Source: Canna indica (Eukaryota; Streptophyta; Magnoliopsida; Zingiberales; Cannaceae). Taken from it: DNA of 64,000 nucleotides. The number at the start of each line of letters is the position of its first letter. The first letter of the stretch is position 1. Shown here piece after piece: positions 49,619 to 61,200 of the stretch. The notes below the pieces were generated by a model that was given only the letters and a program-made list of their open reading frames with translations, was not told where the DNA came from and did no database searches. The stretch is from the NCBI GenBank assembly GCA_034359265.1, contig CP136891.1, positions 15,576,501-15,640,500 of the forward strand, given 5' to 3'. Position numbers and translations under genes: made by a program.

Positions 49619-50863
49619 CAATTTAGATATTAAATAATTTGTTTTTCTCTATATTATTTCTTTTTAAAAAATCAAAATTAGATTTTATTTCTTTATATGT
49701 TTTGATATGAAAATGACAAATTTTGATTTAGCATATTTTGACAAAACTAACACAAATGGAATTATTTAATTTACTTTGGCATAGCGAAGTACCTTAAATT
49801 TCGTAAGTAACTAATATGTGAGCCCATCTTACTACTTAGCCAGAACGTAACGTAGTTTAACGATGATTAATTAATATTCAAACATGGATATCCATGAATT
49901 TACTATAATTAATAATGTCCTAAATATATATTTTATAAATGTAAACTATCTTTACTGGATTTTATCTGATCATAGTGTATCTAAAACATGTAATATCCAT
50001 ATAAATATTGCTATAGTTAGTAATTTTATCTCTTTTTTAAGATTTGCTATAATTAGTAAAAGATTCATCCAACATGTGATGCATATAAATACACTATACT
50101 TAATTAATACATGGAATTGAATATTTTTTTTGATTGCTAAATAGGAATTCCGGATCTTTTTAAAAAATGAAAAAAAAATCTAAGTTGTGGATGATGAACT
50201 TGTTCACCATGATTGTTTTTAATTGTTTTTTTTCAGATAATTTTTTTTTATTGAAATGCTCCAGTCCTCAATTATTATTATTCCTATGATGTGCTGATGT
50301 GGCATTGAATTGATGGACCAAATTATTTGAATTACTAATAACCTAAATTGTCATGAGCCAAAATGTAAAGTTAGTTTCATTTCTAAGCCTTTTAAAATAA
50401 AAAGAATAGCACCAAATTGATCACACAAATAGAAATATTCAAATAATGAACAGTGAGATAATATACTATAATTTTTTAAGGACTTAAATGAAAATGTATA
50501 ATTATTCCAATGCTCATATGTGTTATTGTGTTCAATATAAATAATTAAAGGGGTGAAAATAAAAATACACTATTTCAAGTGCATTTAATGTTTTGATATA
50601 ATTTAATATATGTGCTGGGAAATAAAATATAAGCAATTTTCTGAAATCGGAATATATTTAATGGAAATTCATAGATCCAGAATTTGCTTAAATTTTATTA
50701 GGAACATAAATTTTGTAATACTCATTTTATCATTTTGTAAAAAAATTTAATATATTAGAGATTTTTGTCCTAAGACATGGAATAATTTTATTTTTTTTAA
50801 AAAAAATAATTTTAGATCATAAAGAGATGTTGTGTCTAAAAAAATACATGTTTTTCCTTAAAT
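49619..50863. other. AT-rich intergenic
   Basis: No gene recognised. Confidence 0.5.
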
Positions 50864-51315
50864 CAAAATATGAAATTTTAAAATTTTCAAAATCAAAATA
50901 TAGTATCTGAAATTTTCAAATACTATTGTATTAAAATTATTTTAAGTGATCATTTTGATTATAAAAATATATTCTAAATTTTTTCAAAAAATCACAATAA
51001 ATCTAAATTAATAAATGAATGCTTTTTATAGTTTTTTTAAAAAAATTAAGATGTATTTTCACGATCAAATGACTATTTTCAAGTATTTTAAGTGACTATT
51101 TTAATCATGAAAAAATATTCTAAAATTCCAAAAAAATCATAAAAAGCATTCACTAATTTAGATTTATTATGATTTTTTGAAGATTTTAGGATAATCAAAA
51201 TGGTCAGTTTAAATAGTTTTAGTACAAGAATATTTGGGGTATTTTTTGAATTTGATTCTAATTTTAGGAATTTCAGATACTATATTCTGATTTTGGAAAC
51301 TTTATAATTATAAAT
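50864..51315. repeat. Long imperfect inverted repeat (~170-bp arms)
   Basis: Left arm about 50864-51040 and right arm about 51133-51315. Landmarks in the left arm (ATATAGTATCTGAAATT, CATTTTGATTAT, AAAAAATCACAATAAATCTA, GAATGCTTTTTATA) appear as reverse complements in the same order in the right arm. The spacer is about 90 bp. The structure resembles a foldback or MITE. No ORF. Confidence 0.8.
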
Positions 51316-52280
51316 ATATATTTTTTATAAAATTAATTAATTTAAAAATAAATCAAACTATATCTAATTTATAAAAATAAAAATAAAAATTATCATTTTC
51401 AACTTAAATCATTATCTTAATTTGATAAATTAATTAAACTAATTTATATCTAATTGACTCAAACTTAAATTTTAAAATCACTTAATTTTCTTAAAGTCAA
51501 TCTATTTATAATTTAATCAAAACTAATTTTAGACGATTTGATATATTATTTCTAAAATTTTATAATAACTATTAATTAATTTTATATGTAGTTGAAAAAT
51601 AAATAAATTATCAACAACATAATTAGTTAAATCTTACAAATATTTTATAATCATATTAGCAAATATTTAATTTATAAACTAACTACGAATATAATATGCC
51701 ACGTTCTACGATTATATTAAATTTTATGAATTATTTGATATGAATTAATTTTTACTATTTAATCAAAAATCAAATTACTACTAAAACTATTTAAGAAAAA
51801 ATAATATTATTTTCATAACTAAATAAATATTCACTGATTTCAACCAACTAAAATTGATGTTATTTTCATTAACCAAACACGTTTTTAAAAAATTGAAAAT
51901 TATAAATCAAAATCAAGTTTTTAATTTCACTAAAATCAAACCAAAAAATAGTTTTCGCTAACCAAACAGCACCTTGAAGTTTCATATTATAGTTTAGGAA
52001 AATTACTGGAAAAATATTTGAGCCAAAATATTTAAATATTTTTAATTTAAATTTAGTGTTATAGACATTGAGTGCTCGAAGTCCATAACACTAAATTTAA
52101 AACGAGAACTGTGAGAAATATTTTAGACCTAGCACATCTTTTATATCATAAACAATATATTTTTTGGATTAAATTATTTTTAAAAAAAAATGTAAAAATG
52201 TTCTAAACTCTAGACAAAATCTCTAATGCATTATAAACTTCTATCAATAATTTATAACATTAAGTTTAGGAGTGCTTGTA
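51316..52280. other. AT-rich intergenic
   Basis: No gene recognised. Confidence 0.5.
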
Positions 52281-52281
52281 A

Positions 52282-52329
<48 letters not shown>
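52281..52329 (+). repeat. (AAT)n microsatellite, ~16 units
   Basis: Near-perfect trinucleotide run just upstream of the AGGGGTG element. The homologous site at 49096-49110 has only a few units. Confidence 0.9.
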
Positions 52330-52387
52330 TTTCTCGTAAAAAAAAATAGGAGTGTTTGTAAAATTCTAAAAATTTCATGCAATTCAC

Positions 52388-52817
52388 TAGGGGTGTCCAA
52401 TTGATTTAAACTGAATCGAACCAACATAAACGAACTAAACCAGAATTTTTTTGGGATGAAAATCTAAACCGAATATGGGATGGATCAAACTAGATCGAAC
52501 CTAATATTTTTAGTTCGATTCAATTTTATAACTGAACAAACCAAACTAACGGATTTAGTTGTTTTAGCCTGTTTAAATGAAAAAAAATTATTTAAACGAG
52601 ATGATGTATGCACTGACCAAACCAGCGAATTTGGCTATTTTTCTTGCAAAATTTGATTTTCGATTCGTTTAGTTCCCAAACTCTGGGAATCGAAACCAAA
52701 CCAATTATTTTCTATTCGATTTCAGTTCAATTTTGAACCGAACCTACCAGGGGTCAAACTGAACTGGACCGACAATTTCGATTCAATTTGGTGCGACCCG
52801 AACAGTGGACACCTCTA
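52388..52817. mobile_element. AGGGGTG-type element with 8-bp TSD
   Basis: Left end TAGGGGTGTCCA and right end TGGACACCTCTA are inverted with one mismatch. Flanking octamers CAATTCAC (52380-52387) and CAATTCAT (52818-52825) match at 7 of 8. The interior is GAATCGAACC / CGATTCAATT words. Homologous over its length to 49172-49618. Confidence 0.7.
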
Positions 52818-52822
52818 CAATT

Positions 52823-53934
52823 CATTTCTTAAGTAATATATCTTTCATCTTCACTTTATAAGCCAAAATCGGAAAAAATCATAAAATATACACAACATAT
52901 ACAAATTAAAAATTCATGCCCCGGCCCGACCCGAAAAAATTCGTGCTCACCCCGGTCCGAAAAAATTCGTGCATTGTCCAACCTGTCTCGGCCCGGCTCA
53001 GGCCGACCTGAAAAAATTTGTGCCCCGGCCCGACCCGAAAAAAATTCATGCCCAGCCCAAAAAAAATTGTGCCCGGCCCAACCTTGCCCGGAAAAATTTG
53101 TGCATTGCCCAACCTGTCTCGACCCGGCTTGGGCCGACCCGAAAAAAATTGTGCTCGACCCGACCCAAAAAAATTCGTGCACGACCCAATCTGAAAAAGT
53201 TCATGCTCGGTCCGGCCCGAAAAAGTTCGTGCCCGGCCCGACCCAAAAAAATTTGTGCTCGGCTTGGCCCGAAAAAATTCTTGCCCGACCAAGCTGAAAA
53301 AATTTTGTGCTCGGTCTGGCCCGAAAAATTTTGTGATCGGCCCAGCCCGAAAAAATTCGTGTACCCAGCTTGTCCCGACCCAGCTCAAGACGACCCGAAA
53401 AAATTTATGCCTCGGCCCGACCCGAAAAATTTCGTGCCTGGCTCTATCCAAAAAATTTTGTGCCCAACCAGACCGGGAAAACTTCGTGCTCGGTCCGGCC
53501 CCAAAAAATTCGTGCATTGCACAGCCTGTCCCGGCACGGCTCGGGCCAACCCGAAAAAATTTGTGCCCCGGCCCGATCCGAAAAAAATTCATGCCTGGCC
53601 CAAAAAAAAATCGTGCTCAGCCCAACCTTGCTCGAAAAAATTCGTGCTTTGCCCAGCCCATCCCAACCCCGCTTGGGCTGACCCGAAAAAATTTATGCCC
53701 GACCCGGCCCAAAAAAATTCGTGCACAATCCGACCCGAAAAGTTTGTGCCCGACCCTGCCCGAAAAAGTTCGTGCCCGACCCGGCCCAAAAAAATTTGTG
53801 CCCGGCTAGGCTGAAAAAAATTCGTGCATTGCCCAGCTTGTCTCAGCCCGGCCCGAAAAAATTCGTGTATTTTATAAAATTTTTTCGGTTTTGGCTTATA
53901 AAATGAAAACGAAGGATATAGTACTTAAGAAATG
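52823..53934. repeat. Higher-order GC/A minisatellite between inverted arms
   Basis: The core, about 52913-53872, consists of dozens of diverged 20-40-bp monomers built on CCCGACCCGAAAAAATTCGTG, some with a GCATTGCCCAGCCTGTC insert. A larger period of about 544 bp is visible: the stretch from 52970 matches that from 53513, and 53101 matches 53646. The flanks are inverted arms of about 71 bp (52823-52893 and 53863-53934) sharing CATTTCTTAAGTA, TATATC and TTATAAGCCAAAA. Monomer length varies and long ORFs appear in several frames on both strands, so no protein is called. Confidence 0.85.
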
Positions 53935-54477
53935 CAAGTTCAGGGACCATCTATGAAAAATTTCGAATATGACGCGACTGCCACGTGATGAAACCTGCAT
54001 TAGCCGATCATAGGGACTTATCAGATATATTTTACAAAGTTTAAGGAGTTCTGGTTTATGAAATGAAGATGAAGGATATAATAGTTAAAAGGTGTCAAGT
54101 TGAGGGACCATACGTGAAATTTACTCGAGTTTGGACTGATTTCTTTTTATTTTCTTATTTTTCTTATTTAGTTTTTTCCTTACAAATGTCACGTCATTTA
54201 AAGAATTGTCATGTGTACGATTTAACAATCACGTCTAAAAAAAATATACAACGTTATGTCCACGTGGATGGAGAGTTAACGGACCGTCACGAATATGATC
54301 AAATCTATACTACGGAGCAAACATATATGACTGCAAATTTCAAAATAAAATTTATAAAATTGAAGTCCAAAAAAATTAAAATTTATAGGACTTTCATTGC
54401 ACCCTAATTTTAAGTATATATAAGTGGTGCAGTGATCCAATCTACTTTCAAGTGGAATGTCCATATATATTAAACTA
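53935..54477. other. Intergenic, with a further copy of the minisatellite flank
   Basis: 54047-54120 repeats, in direct orientation, the right-flank sequence of the minisatellite (53893-53960: ATGAA, GAAGGATATA, AAGTT, GGGACCAT). The 114-aa ORF 54063-54407 has no domain. Confidence 0.45.
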
Positions 54478-55375
54478 GTCGAGAGCCGGCGCGCTGCGCA
54501 AATATATATAAATATAATTTCATTTCGATAATCATGAATAATCAAATAAATTTATATAGTATAAATTTATTAATTTTGTAATATTTTATTTGAATAGATA
54601 TACTCAATTAAATTGTAAAATTGCTATCAAAAATATTTTAAATTAAATTATAATTTTTAATAATAATACTCATACCTAAATAATTAAGAGTAATAATAAA
54701 TCTCACATATATGAAAATTTATAAGTGTAGATAAAATAGTAGATATTAGGTTAATATAATCTATATAATTATAAAAGTAAAAAAAATATACAAATTCCTT
54801 TTAAAATTTGATTTTTTATTGCTTAAATTCACCCAACACATTAATATATTCATAAAATATAAAAAATAAATTAAAACTCACTGTAATAAATTTTTTATGT
54901 TCAAATATCATTATGCTGATATCATTATTTTAGTAGAGAATCCACATGTTGCTCAAATATATATGAATATAATTTTATTTCAATAATCATGAATAATCAA
55001 ATAAATTTATATTGTATGAATTTATTAATTTTGTAATATTATATATAATATTTCATTTAAATATATATACTCATGCGATTGCACAATTATATATGTATAT
55101 AACTAATTTAAAAAATTATTATCAAAATTATTTTTAATAAAATTATACTTTTCAATAATAATATTCATACCTAATTAATTAAGAGTAATAATAAATCTAA
55201 TACATAAGGAAATAAGTGTATACAGATATCTTTTATATATGATTTCTTTTTTGTCTTTTGCTTAAATTCATCAAACACATTAATATATTTATAAAATATA
55301 AAAATAAATTAAAATTGATTGTGATTAACTTTTATATTTATATATCATTATTCTAATTATATTAGTAATTTAATT
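54478..55375 (-). mobile_element. AT-rich tandem pair with Helitron-like end
   Basis: On the minus strand the left boundary reads GCGCAGCGCGCC...CTCTCGACTAG followed by T: a short GC hairpin then CTAG|T, as at Helitron 3' ends. The adjoining sequence is tandemly repeated with a period of about 455 bp (54497-54945 and about 54952-55375), with landmarks GAATAATCAAATAAATTTAT, AAGAGTAATAATAAATCT and ACACATTAATATATT. Related to the 1991-3120 element. No RepHel coding sequence; 5' end not found. Confidence 0.45.
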
Positions 55376-57150
55376 ATTTTTATTCAATTTTTTTTCAATT
55401 ACACGTATTAATCTTTAATAACTAAACGTTTGGTTAACCATTTATTTATTAATTAATAACAATTTGATTATATTCTAAAAATTAAATTGTAAATATTTAT
55501 TTCACTACCAAATGAAAAAATTATTCTTTATCTAAGATTTTTAAAATATATATTACTTGGTTGATATCATCGTTTTTTTTAAAAAAAATAACATTACACA
55601 TTATATAAATATATGATATTTATTATTAGTCTTAATTATTTAGGTATGATAATTATTATTTAAAAGTATAATTTAATTTAAACTAATTTTTGTTATAATT
55701 TTTAAAACTTATATAAAAGTAGGAGTAAACAATAAGATAAAATGGAATAAACGTAGATAACTATATTAAAAATAAGATATTTTAAAATATATAATTTTTC
55801 TTAATTTTTTTTAAAATAATATAAAAAACAATTTTTTTTTACACTAGAAAAAATTTTCAACAATAATTTAGTAAATATATAATTATTAGCAAAAAAAATA
55901 AAGAATATATATAAATAATGTAAAATTATAATAATAAAATAATAAAATATTATTAAGATGTAAATATAGAATCAATATTAGTATTATTTAGAGAGAAAAA
56001 ATAGTTCAATACATATTAATGCTTCTATAAATTGTACGCAGTTGCTCAAAATATATTAATTTTTTAGATAGTAATTTTTTAATAAAAAAATTTATGGCAA
56101 TGATATTTTACATGAATATATATAAATTTTCAACAACAAAAAAGAAAAATTATAAATAATAACATTTTTATAGATAAAAATCAAATATTATATAAAATAT
56201 AACAAATTGAAACATATTATAATCAAAAAATTAAAAAATGAAATATTATATATATAATATAATAAATTGAAACAAATTAGAAACTAAAAAAATTAATTTA
56301 ATTTAAACTAAATAAATTTTAGATAAAAATATATTAAAATCTTGATCGGTGATAAAAGAAATATCTTCGTCAACACAAAACTAATATTAAATAAAAATAC
56401 TTTTTTTTATATTTAGACACTAAAAAATTAATTTTTTAAAAAACTACATAAATTTTAGGCAAAAATAAATTTAAAAATCTTTGTCAACATAAAGCTAATA
56501 TAAAAATAATTTTTTACATTTAAAAATATTTTCTACAATAATTTAGCAAATCTCTAATTATTTACATAAAAAATAATAGGTCTAAAATAAATAAATATAA
56601 AAATATAAAATAGTGCAAAATTATAATAATAAAAGAATAAAATATTATAAATTTTCGACAACAAAAATATATAAGAAAATAAAATTTACGAATAGTAATA
56701 TTTTTCCAGATAAAAATTAAAAATTATATATAATATAACTAATTGAAATAAATTAGAAATTAAAAAAATTAAAATATTTTAAACAACATAAATTTTAGGT
56801 AAAAATAGATTAAAATCGAGATCTATGGTAAAGGAGATATCTTCGTTAACACAAAGCTAATATAAAAAAAATATTTTTTTACATTTGAAAATATTTTCAA
56901 CAATAGTTTAGTAAATCTATAATTATTAGCATAAAAAAAATAATAGATCTAAGAATAAATAAAGAATAAAATTATAATCATAAAAAAATAAAATATTAAG
57001 AAATTTCAACAACAAAAATATATAAGAAAATAAAAATTACGAATAGTAATAGTATAACAAACTGAAATAAATTAGAAACTAAAAAAATTAAATTAGGTAA
57101 AAATATATTAAAACTTGTATCGATGAAAAATGAAATATCATTGTCAGCGT
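55376..57150. repeat. AT-rich tandem repeat, ~366-bp unit
   Basis: Copies begin with ATATTTTC(T/A)ACAATA near 56527 and 56890, with a longer, disturbed copy from about 55845. Shared landmarks are CTTCGT(C/T)AACACAAA, ACAACAAAAATATATAAGAA and ACGAATAGTAAT. 55590-55710 also matches 2625-2700. Non-coding. Confidence 0.6.
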
Positions 57151-57599
57151 TCGACTGAACTATGCTGCTTGAGAATTGGATGAAAGAATAGTCTGCAAAG
57201 AAGATTGGCTTATGTGGATATTTAAGGAGGGTTTATAGGATTGGATTCCAAGTGGAGAATTAATTGAGAAATGGAGAAAAAAATTTAATTAATTAATTAA
57301 TTAAAAAAAAATTAAAGTCAGCAATAAATTTTAATAAATTTTGACAGCTTAAATTAAATATATTTGTATTAATCTTACTTATAGATGAGATGAAGAGACA
57401 ATGGATATTATAGCAATTGAATAAAAATGCGTGTGAGAGGGAGAAACTAATGAGAGATATAACTATTAAGAGAGAGAGAGAGAGGAACTCAATTTCGTGA
57501 GTGAGAGAGAGAATAAATGAGAGAGATTTAAGGAGGAAAGAGAGAGGAATATTAAATTCTTATTATTCCACCGTTGCGAAAGAGGGTTTATTCTATGCT
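57151..57599. other. Intergenic, with GA microsatellites
   Basis: A GA repeat lies near 57469-57484, followed by further GAGAGA-rich text. No gene. Confidence 0.5.
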
Positions 57600-57722
57600 A
57601 GATGCGAGTTCACTGGACTCGTACCATATTATGTGTCTTTTTCTTTCTATCTTTTCATTAAATGAAGAAAGAGAAATTAGAGAGAGAAAGACACATGTGA
57701 GATGCGAGTCTAGTGGACTCGG
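57600..57722. repeat. Inverted repeat (GCGAGT...ACTCG arms)
   Basis: ATGCGAGTTCACTGGACTCG...ATGTGTCTTTTTC pairs with GAAAGACACATGTGAGATGC and GAGTCTAGTGGACTCG, leaving a short loop near 57660. Arms are about 50 bp and imperfect. Could be a foldback element. Confidence 0.55.
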
Positions 57723-59773
57723 AGAAAGAGGGTTAAAGAGATAACATTAAATGTGAGAGAGTATAAATGAGAAATGAATGTGTACACACTAATTGAGAGA
57801 GAGTAAATGGAACAGATAAATGTATTTAATTAAGATAAATAAATTCACATTAAATATTAAAAAATACAGAAAAAAATAAAAAATTAATCTTTGAATATTA
57901 AATGAGACATAAATAAAAAATCATGTAAAAAATTTCACAAAAACTAAAAAAATAAAAAAATGCCATGTTGAAGGGAAAGTGCCATGGCGTTGCTTTATAT
58001 ATATATATATATATTACAGTTACAATTGGATTATAAAAAATATCTAAAACAAGTTGGGATGGTAAAGTAGGCGAGCTAGGCGAGCCCCCAAACCTATAAA
58101 TGCACATACCAAATTCATTTAACGAGTACTCATCTAATTTTGCATAATAGTTTGTCTTATTCCAAACTGCATTTTATGACATGTTTCCTTGAAAGAATGA
58201 ACAATTCTATTTTGGTTAATAATGAAAGAAGAGAATCAAATGAGAGCTTATACAAATGATCTGTTTTTATTCTTTCATTTAAATTAAATTTTAAATGAAA
58301 AGTTTTAGAAAAAAAAAAAGAATGTATTTTTCCTTCTAAGTAAAAAGGGAACGAAAACAATCTTTTTCCCTTTATTTCTCTTCCATATGAAAATGCCCTT
58401 TAACCTTAGGACTTGAAAAGGTTAACAATTTATTAGGGAAAAGAAAATCTAATTATAAAACAATAAAGAACAGAAACTCCACTAGATTTTTGCTAATTAA
58501 TGACAATTATACACATTGCTGTTGCATTTAGTCGGAGCCATCATGCTAATATATGTGGTATATGTCAGATTATTAGAAAATCATACAACCAATGGTATTA
58601 CATAAGCTCATGGGTTTAAATATATATAAATAACAATCATCCTCTTTTCAAACTTGAATTTAAGAAACTAGCCATTTAATAATATCCTCATTCCTAAAAG
58701 CTTAAAGAAAGTTGAGCAGTACACCAAACCTAAGAACCTGTATCCATGTCCATGTGCCACACCCACAGAATAATATGCTTAATCAAAACTTAAAAAGTGA
58801 TTAGTACATAAAATACCATAAAAGTCTATACCACCATAAAATTGTACTTTTGAATTCTTTTTCTCTTTGAAGCCATATCTACATTCTATAAAACTATCAA
58901 TAAGCAAATACAAAAAGGAAGTTGGTCAGTCCAAGTTTCTTAAATCATTTTCTAAGACCCACATGAGTACTTTTAAACCCAAGTAGATTGGCAAATTGGC
59001 AATTAGTTTACGTTTCAAAGGATCCAACCAATTCAATCATCCGAGTAAAATTGAAGTCATAATAAAAAATAAGAGGTGTTGATCGATTAGCAATGGCAAA
59101 AATAAGAAAGACAATATGCAGTGCAGTGAAGCTAATCTATTTCAAAACTCACAGTTACAACGGTTTGGAATTACAGTAAACTATTCAAATAAGCAAAGAA
59201 AAAGAAGATATTTAAAACATGCATTTAGTACACCAACTATAAGAAGACTAAACAGTGCAATGCACCGTTAATCTATTTCAAAGCTCATATCAACATGGTA
59301 TGGAATCGTAGTAAACCCTTTAATTAAATATACAAAGAATAAGAAGACTAGAACCTGCATATATTCAGTCTTCACTCATTCCAAGCCTCCAACTTCAGGC
59401 TCTTTCATTCCAGCTCCCAATTGTTTCCATTGTTCATCAAAAATGGGTCAATGTGACAGTCAATAAGAGAAACGAATGTCTCAATGAAAGGCTCTCTTCT
59501 TAATTTTTAAGTTCTAACTCTTCCATCGGAGGGAAATTCCTTACCAGAGTAGAGATCACCTGCCTCCTGGTGCACCTCATTGTCTTCTCCATCACCATCG
59601 TGCCATTATCACCTCGGCCATCATCCTTATAACCGTCATCGTCATCTGGAGGAGGTCGTCAGCACGGCGCGGGTTGCTCACCAACAATATTCATTCGAAG
59701 CATTCTGCACCACTACCAACAACTTCTAAGCATTGGCCTCGTCAAGGGGATGGTCTTCAGAGGGATCTACCGC
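57723..59773. other. 3' flank of the truncated Agenet paralogue
   Basis: AT-rich. I searched 59400-59773 on the minus strand for a displaced ENT domain in all frames and found none. TA repeat near 58000. Confidence 0.45.
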
Positions 59774-60570
59774 CTACGGCGTCGCTGAACTACCGACAGA
59801 AGATGATACACTGTTTGTGTCCTCGTTGGGTTCAGGACTCAGTATGTTCCTCTGAGGTGAAGGAGCCGCTCTGTTGAAGAAAGAAGAAGGCACATATCTT
59901 TCACCCATCTGAACCCTGCAAGGGTACTCAGCAACAGCATCCACCCTTTCAATTGCCCTCATCTTCCTTGTTCCTCCATTGCTCATCTCCACATGGCTTT
60001 CACAGGGCCGTCTCCTTAAGCCTCTTGGCGGGGTGCTTACAATACCGTTGATGGGTCTTCCAGAATCCTGTTTCTGCTGTCAACAAGTGTAACACGATTC
60101 CGCAAATCATCATCAAAAGAGCACAAGGAATGAGAACACAAAGTAAAATTTGTGCGATGTTTATTTACCTTACGAATCAAAATCCACTTGTTGTCACGCC
60201 ATGCATACGGTAACCTTGTGTCTACTATGGAGACTTGGAGCTCCTCCTCGGAGGATCCAAGAAACCTCACGTAGCACAAAATGGTATCCGGGTTCCTTGA
60301 AACTTCGGCGAGCCTCCATGACTTATTGTGTAAGACCTCAATAACATCGCCGCGGACCACCTTGTTGGCGCAACAAATCAGCGGAGGGAAGGGTCTGATG
60401 GCCCTCGATGGCACCTTATCCACAGCCACCTTGCTGCCTCTAGGATACCCAGAGTATCGAACAGAGAAGGTGTGCCCATTGCCGGCGACGATCTCGGCTT
60501 TCCGCCAAGAGCCCGATGGCACATCCCTCCTCGTCCACACCTCAACTGTACTCCCAATCTTGAATGTCAT
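59774..60570 (-). CDS. Agenet-domain paralogue lacking the ENT domain (truncated)
   Basis: Coding exons 60570-60169 and 60067-59774 give 231 aa. Exon 1 is collinear with the 47.4-kb gene: two Agenet repeats (VEVWTRRDVPSGSWRKAEIV, FSVRYSGYP; GDVIEVLHNKSWRLAEV) and the same phase-0 intron. Exon 2 keeps the start of the linker (PRGLRRRP, RKMRAIERVDAV, EPNEDTNSVSSSVGS) but ends at TAG 59776-59774 right after the Ser-rich stretch where the paralogue continues to its ENT domain. The 5' UTR intron (60606-61128) and promoter blocks are also shared. It may act as an ENT-less reader, a competitor of the full protein, or be an early pseudogene; exon 1 shows no damage. Start choice follows the paralogue. 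Confidence 0.85.
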
Positions 60571-61200
60571 TGTTCACAGTAATGATCGCAGCCCCAATTT
60601 AAACCCTAATGAAAAATATTAAGATAAATAAATATCGTCGATAAAAGAACTACCTTTTCCTTTATTCTTAACACATTCCAACATTTCAAAACCAAATCGC
60701 ACGAAAAGAACATCTCAAAGAAACAATTTAATCTTCTGGACGAATGGCAAAATCAACACAATTACAATAAGCAATGAATAATCAAAAGAAAATTTCGATC
60801 AGCATCGGTTTTAACTTTTAAACGATGGAAAGTTCGATTATTTACATATTAATCGACGTGAATTCGATATTCACTTCCAAAAAGCAATTAACTCGGCGTT
60901 GCCGCATCATCGAGTTCTGAGAAGCAGATTTGTTCAGAAACCAATGCGTGACTTCCAAGAAAAACTCGAACCAAACAAAAAATCAGATCAATCAATGCGC
61001 AAAAGAAACCAATCGATTCCACAATTATACACAAACAAATTCAAGTACTCCGTACTAAATTTTACTTCATTCTACAAGGTAAAAGAGAAAGAATAATGAT
61101 AAGAAAAAGAACAAAATATATCACCGACCTTTCAAAAGCGACGAGAGGAAGATTGAGATTCTTCGGTGGCTTCACCTTCTCCGGCGACGATCGAGTAGAA
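60571..61200 (-). other. 5' UTR of the truncated Agenet paralogue, with intron
   Basis: Leader exon from about 61200 to 61129, intron 61128-60606 (GTCGGTG...TTTCATTAG), then UTR 60605-60571. Layout and splice contexts mirror the other copy; the intron here lacks the GAA repeat. Confidence 0.65.

Noticed and set aside
52969..53814. Long ORFs (281, 184 and 107 aa plus; 228 aa minus) of K/P/F or F/G/R repeats
   Set aside because: They are translations of the minisatellite; several frames on both strands are open at once and monomer lengths do not keep a frame.
59400..59773. Displaced ENT domain downstream of the truncated Agenet paralogue
   Set aside because: No HQLE...AY...W.RE.LI pattern found in any minus-strand frame.
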